This document shows, in pieces, positions 63,024-64,000 of a stretch of 64,000 bases of DNA. The notes beneath the pieces are model-generated. The model was given only the letters and a program-made list of their open reading frames with translations. It had not been told where the DNA came from and did not search any database. The translations under genes and the position numbers were made by a program. Within the stretch, counting starts at the first letter, position 1, and every line of letters starts with the position of its first letter. The stretch is taken from NCBI GenBank assembly GCA_963678675.1, contig OY783196.1, forward strand, positions 12,900,263-12,964,262, given 5' to 3'. This DNA is from Xiphydria camelus (Eukaryota; Arthropoda; Insecta; Hymenoptera; Xiphydriidae).

Positions 63024-64000
63024 CAGGGTGTCCGTAAAGTATGGAAACGGTTGAATATCTCGAAAAGTACGCTTCAGAACGGGAAACGAAAAAATATGTA
63101 TCCGATATTTTTTTTAAAACTATCAAATGATATCAAGATTGATCCCACACCCCAACCCCTGTGGGTGGGGCAGGGGAAGCTTCAAAATCTTAAATAGGAA
63201 CCCCCACTTTTGATTGCATATTCGCATTCCACATTAAAAACTACATAACTTTTATTTGAAACATTTTTTTCGATTCGTGGCAGATGGCGCTATAATCGAC
63301 GAAATTCAATTTTTTCGGTTTTTGCAATTGAGAGTCGATTTATTCGATTCTGTAATAGAATTGCGATAGAAATTTACATTTGTTATTCTCATACTTGATA
63401 TTTTTGTTAAAAATTTAATTTAGTTTTGCAAATTTGAAGTGCAGATGCGTTCTGTACCTGGAATTCCCCCGGCGGACGGTATATTCCGGGAATCGTAGCT
63501 ATTCTTTCACTAGTAGTCCGTTTTAATGATATCCGTTAACCTGAGTACACGTAAACAGGTACCGCTAATTGCCGGGCCTTCCGGACCCTCGAACCTCGAT
63601 GTATTCCGAAAGGGATTATCCTTGAGTAATTAGCTTATTTTCTCTAATGGAATTTAGTACGTCACGGGGAATTCCAGGTACAGAACGCATCTGCACTTCA
63701 AATTTTCAAAACTAAATTAAATTTTTGACAAAAATATCAAGTATGAGAATAGAAAATGTAAATTTCTATCGCAATTGTATTGCAGAATCGAATAAATCGA
63801 CTCTCAATTGCAAAAACCGAAAAAATTGAATTTCGTCGATTATAGCGCCATCTGCCATGAATCGAAAAAAATGTTTCAAATAAAAGTTATGTAGTTTTTA
63901 ATGTAGAATGCGAATATGCAATCAAAAGTGGGGGTTCCTATTTAAGATTTTGAAGCTTCCCCCTGCCCCACCCACAGGAGTTGGGGTGTGGGATCAATCT
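63024..64000. mobile_element. CAGGGTGTCC foldback, cut by window end
   Basis: Starts after TA (63022-63023) with CAGGGTGTCCGTAAAGTATG. The left arm to about 63465 is repeated in inverse from about 63673 to the window end, still ~120 bp short of the expected right terminus. The centre (63466-63672) is GC-richer and contains GGAATTCCCC-type inverted words at its edges. Confidence 0.85.

Overview
This window looks like a transposon graveyard from an arthropod, most likely insect, nuclear genome. It is AT-rich and has no operons and no convincing intact host gene. It is packed with eukaryotic element classes: APE-type LINEs, an R1-like LINE, a gypsy LTR retrotransposon, Kolobok (TTAA target sites), pogo-like, mariner, Tc1 and PIF/Harbinger DNA transposons, Helitron helicase debris, tRNA-derived Pol III units and many MITEs. 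Species and order cannot be fixed from the sequence alone.

Layout. 1-8.5 kb: mostly unassigned AT-rich DNA with a tRNA-like SINE head, a TTAA MITE and a small hairpin. 8.5-11.5 kb: one TA-flanked element with subterminal repeats that contains a four-copy satellite whose unit is itself a MITE. 11.7-15.1 kb: a minus-strand LINE cut by a 0.7-kb foldback. 15.1-19.3 kb: foldbacks with CCGTATG termini, one carrying an R1-type LINE with a recognisable target duplication. 19.8-20.8 kb: LINE and Harbinger fragments. 20.9-27.5 kb: a gypsy pol region bracketed by an inverted duplication, with a tRNA-bearing foldback beside it and an intact-looking Kolobok element inside its reverse transcriptase. 28.2-29.8 kb: an internally deleted Kolobok relative. 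31.0-37.7 kb: a pogo element holding a small hairpin and a 3.4-kb palindrome. 37.7-46.7 kb: a series of LINE copies separated by CT/GA microsatellites, plus a GC-rich minisatellite. 48.2-52.5 kb: mariner, Helitron, THAP-like and SWIM-like fragments and two foldbacks. 52.9-56.4 kb: a pogo-like element with about 0.75-kb terminal inverted repeats and one premature stop. 56.8-59.7 kb: pogo remnant invaded by a palindrome with mariner halves. 59.7-64 kb: LTR-like GC-rich stretch and three more foldbacks.

The recurring theme is palindromy. More than a dozen elements are near-perfect inverted duplications, from about 150 bp to 3.4 kb, mostly flanked by TA. Nesting is deep, so relative ages can be read from who interrupts whom. 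The only gene that looks capable of making a full transposase is the Kolobok ORF at 23827-25584. The most unusual objects are the 3.4-kb palindrome with coding-like cargo, the foldback with a Pol III tRNA-like unit in each arm, the MITE satellite, and the LINEs bounded by CT repeats.
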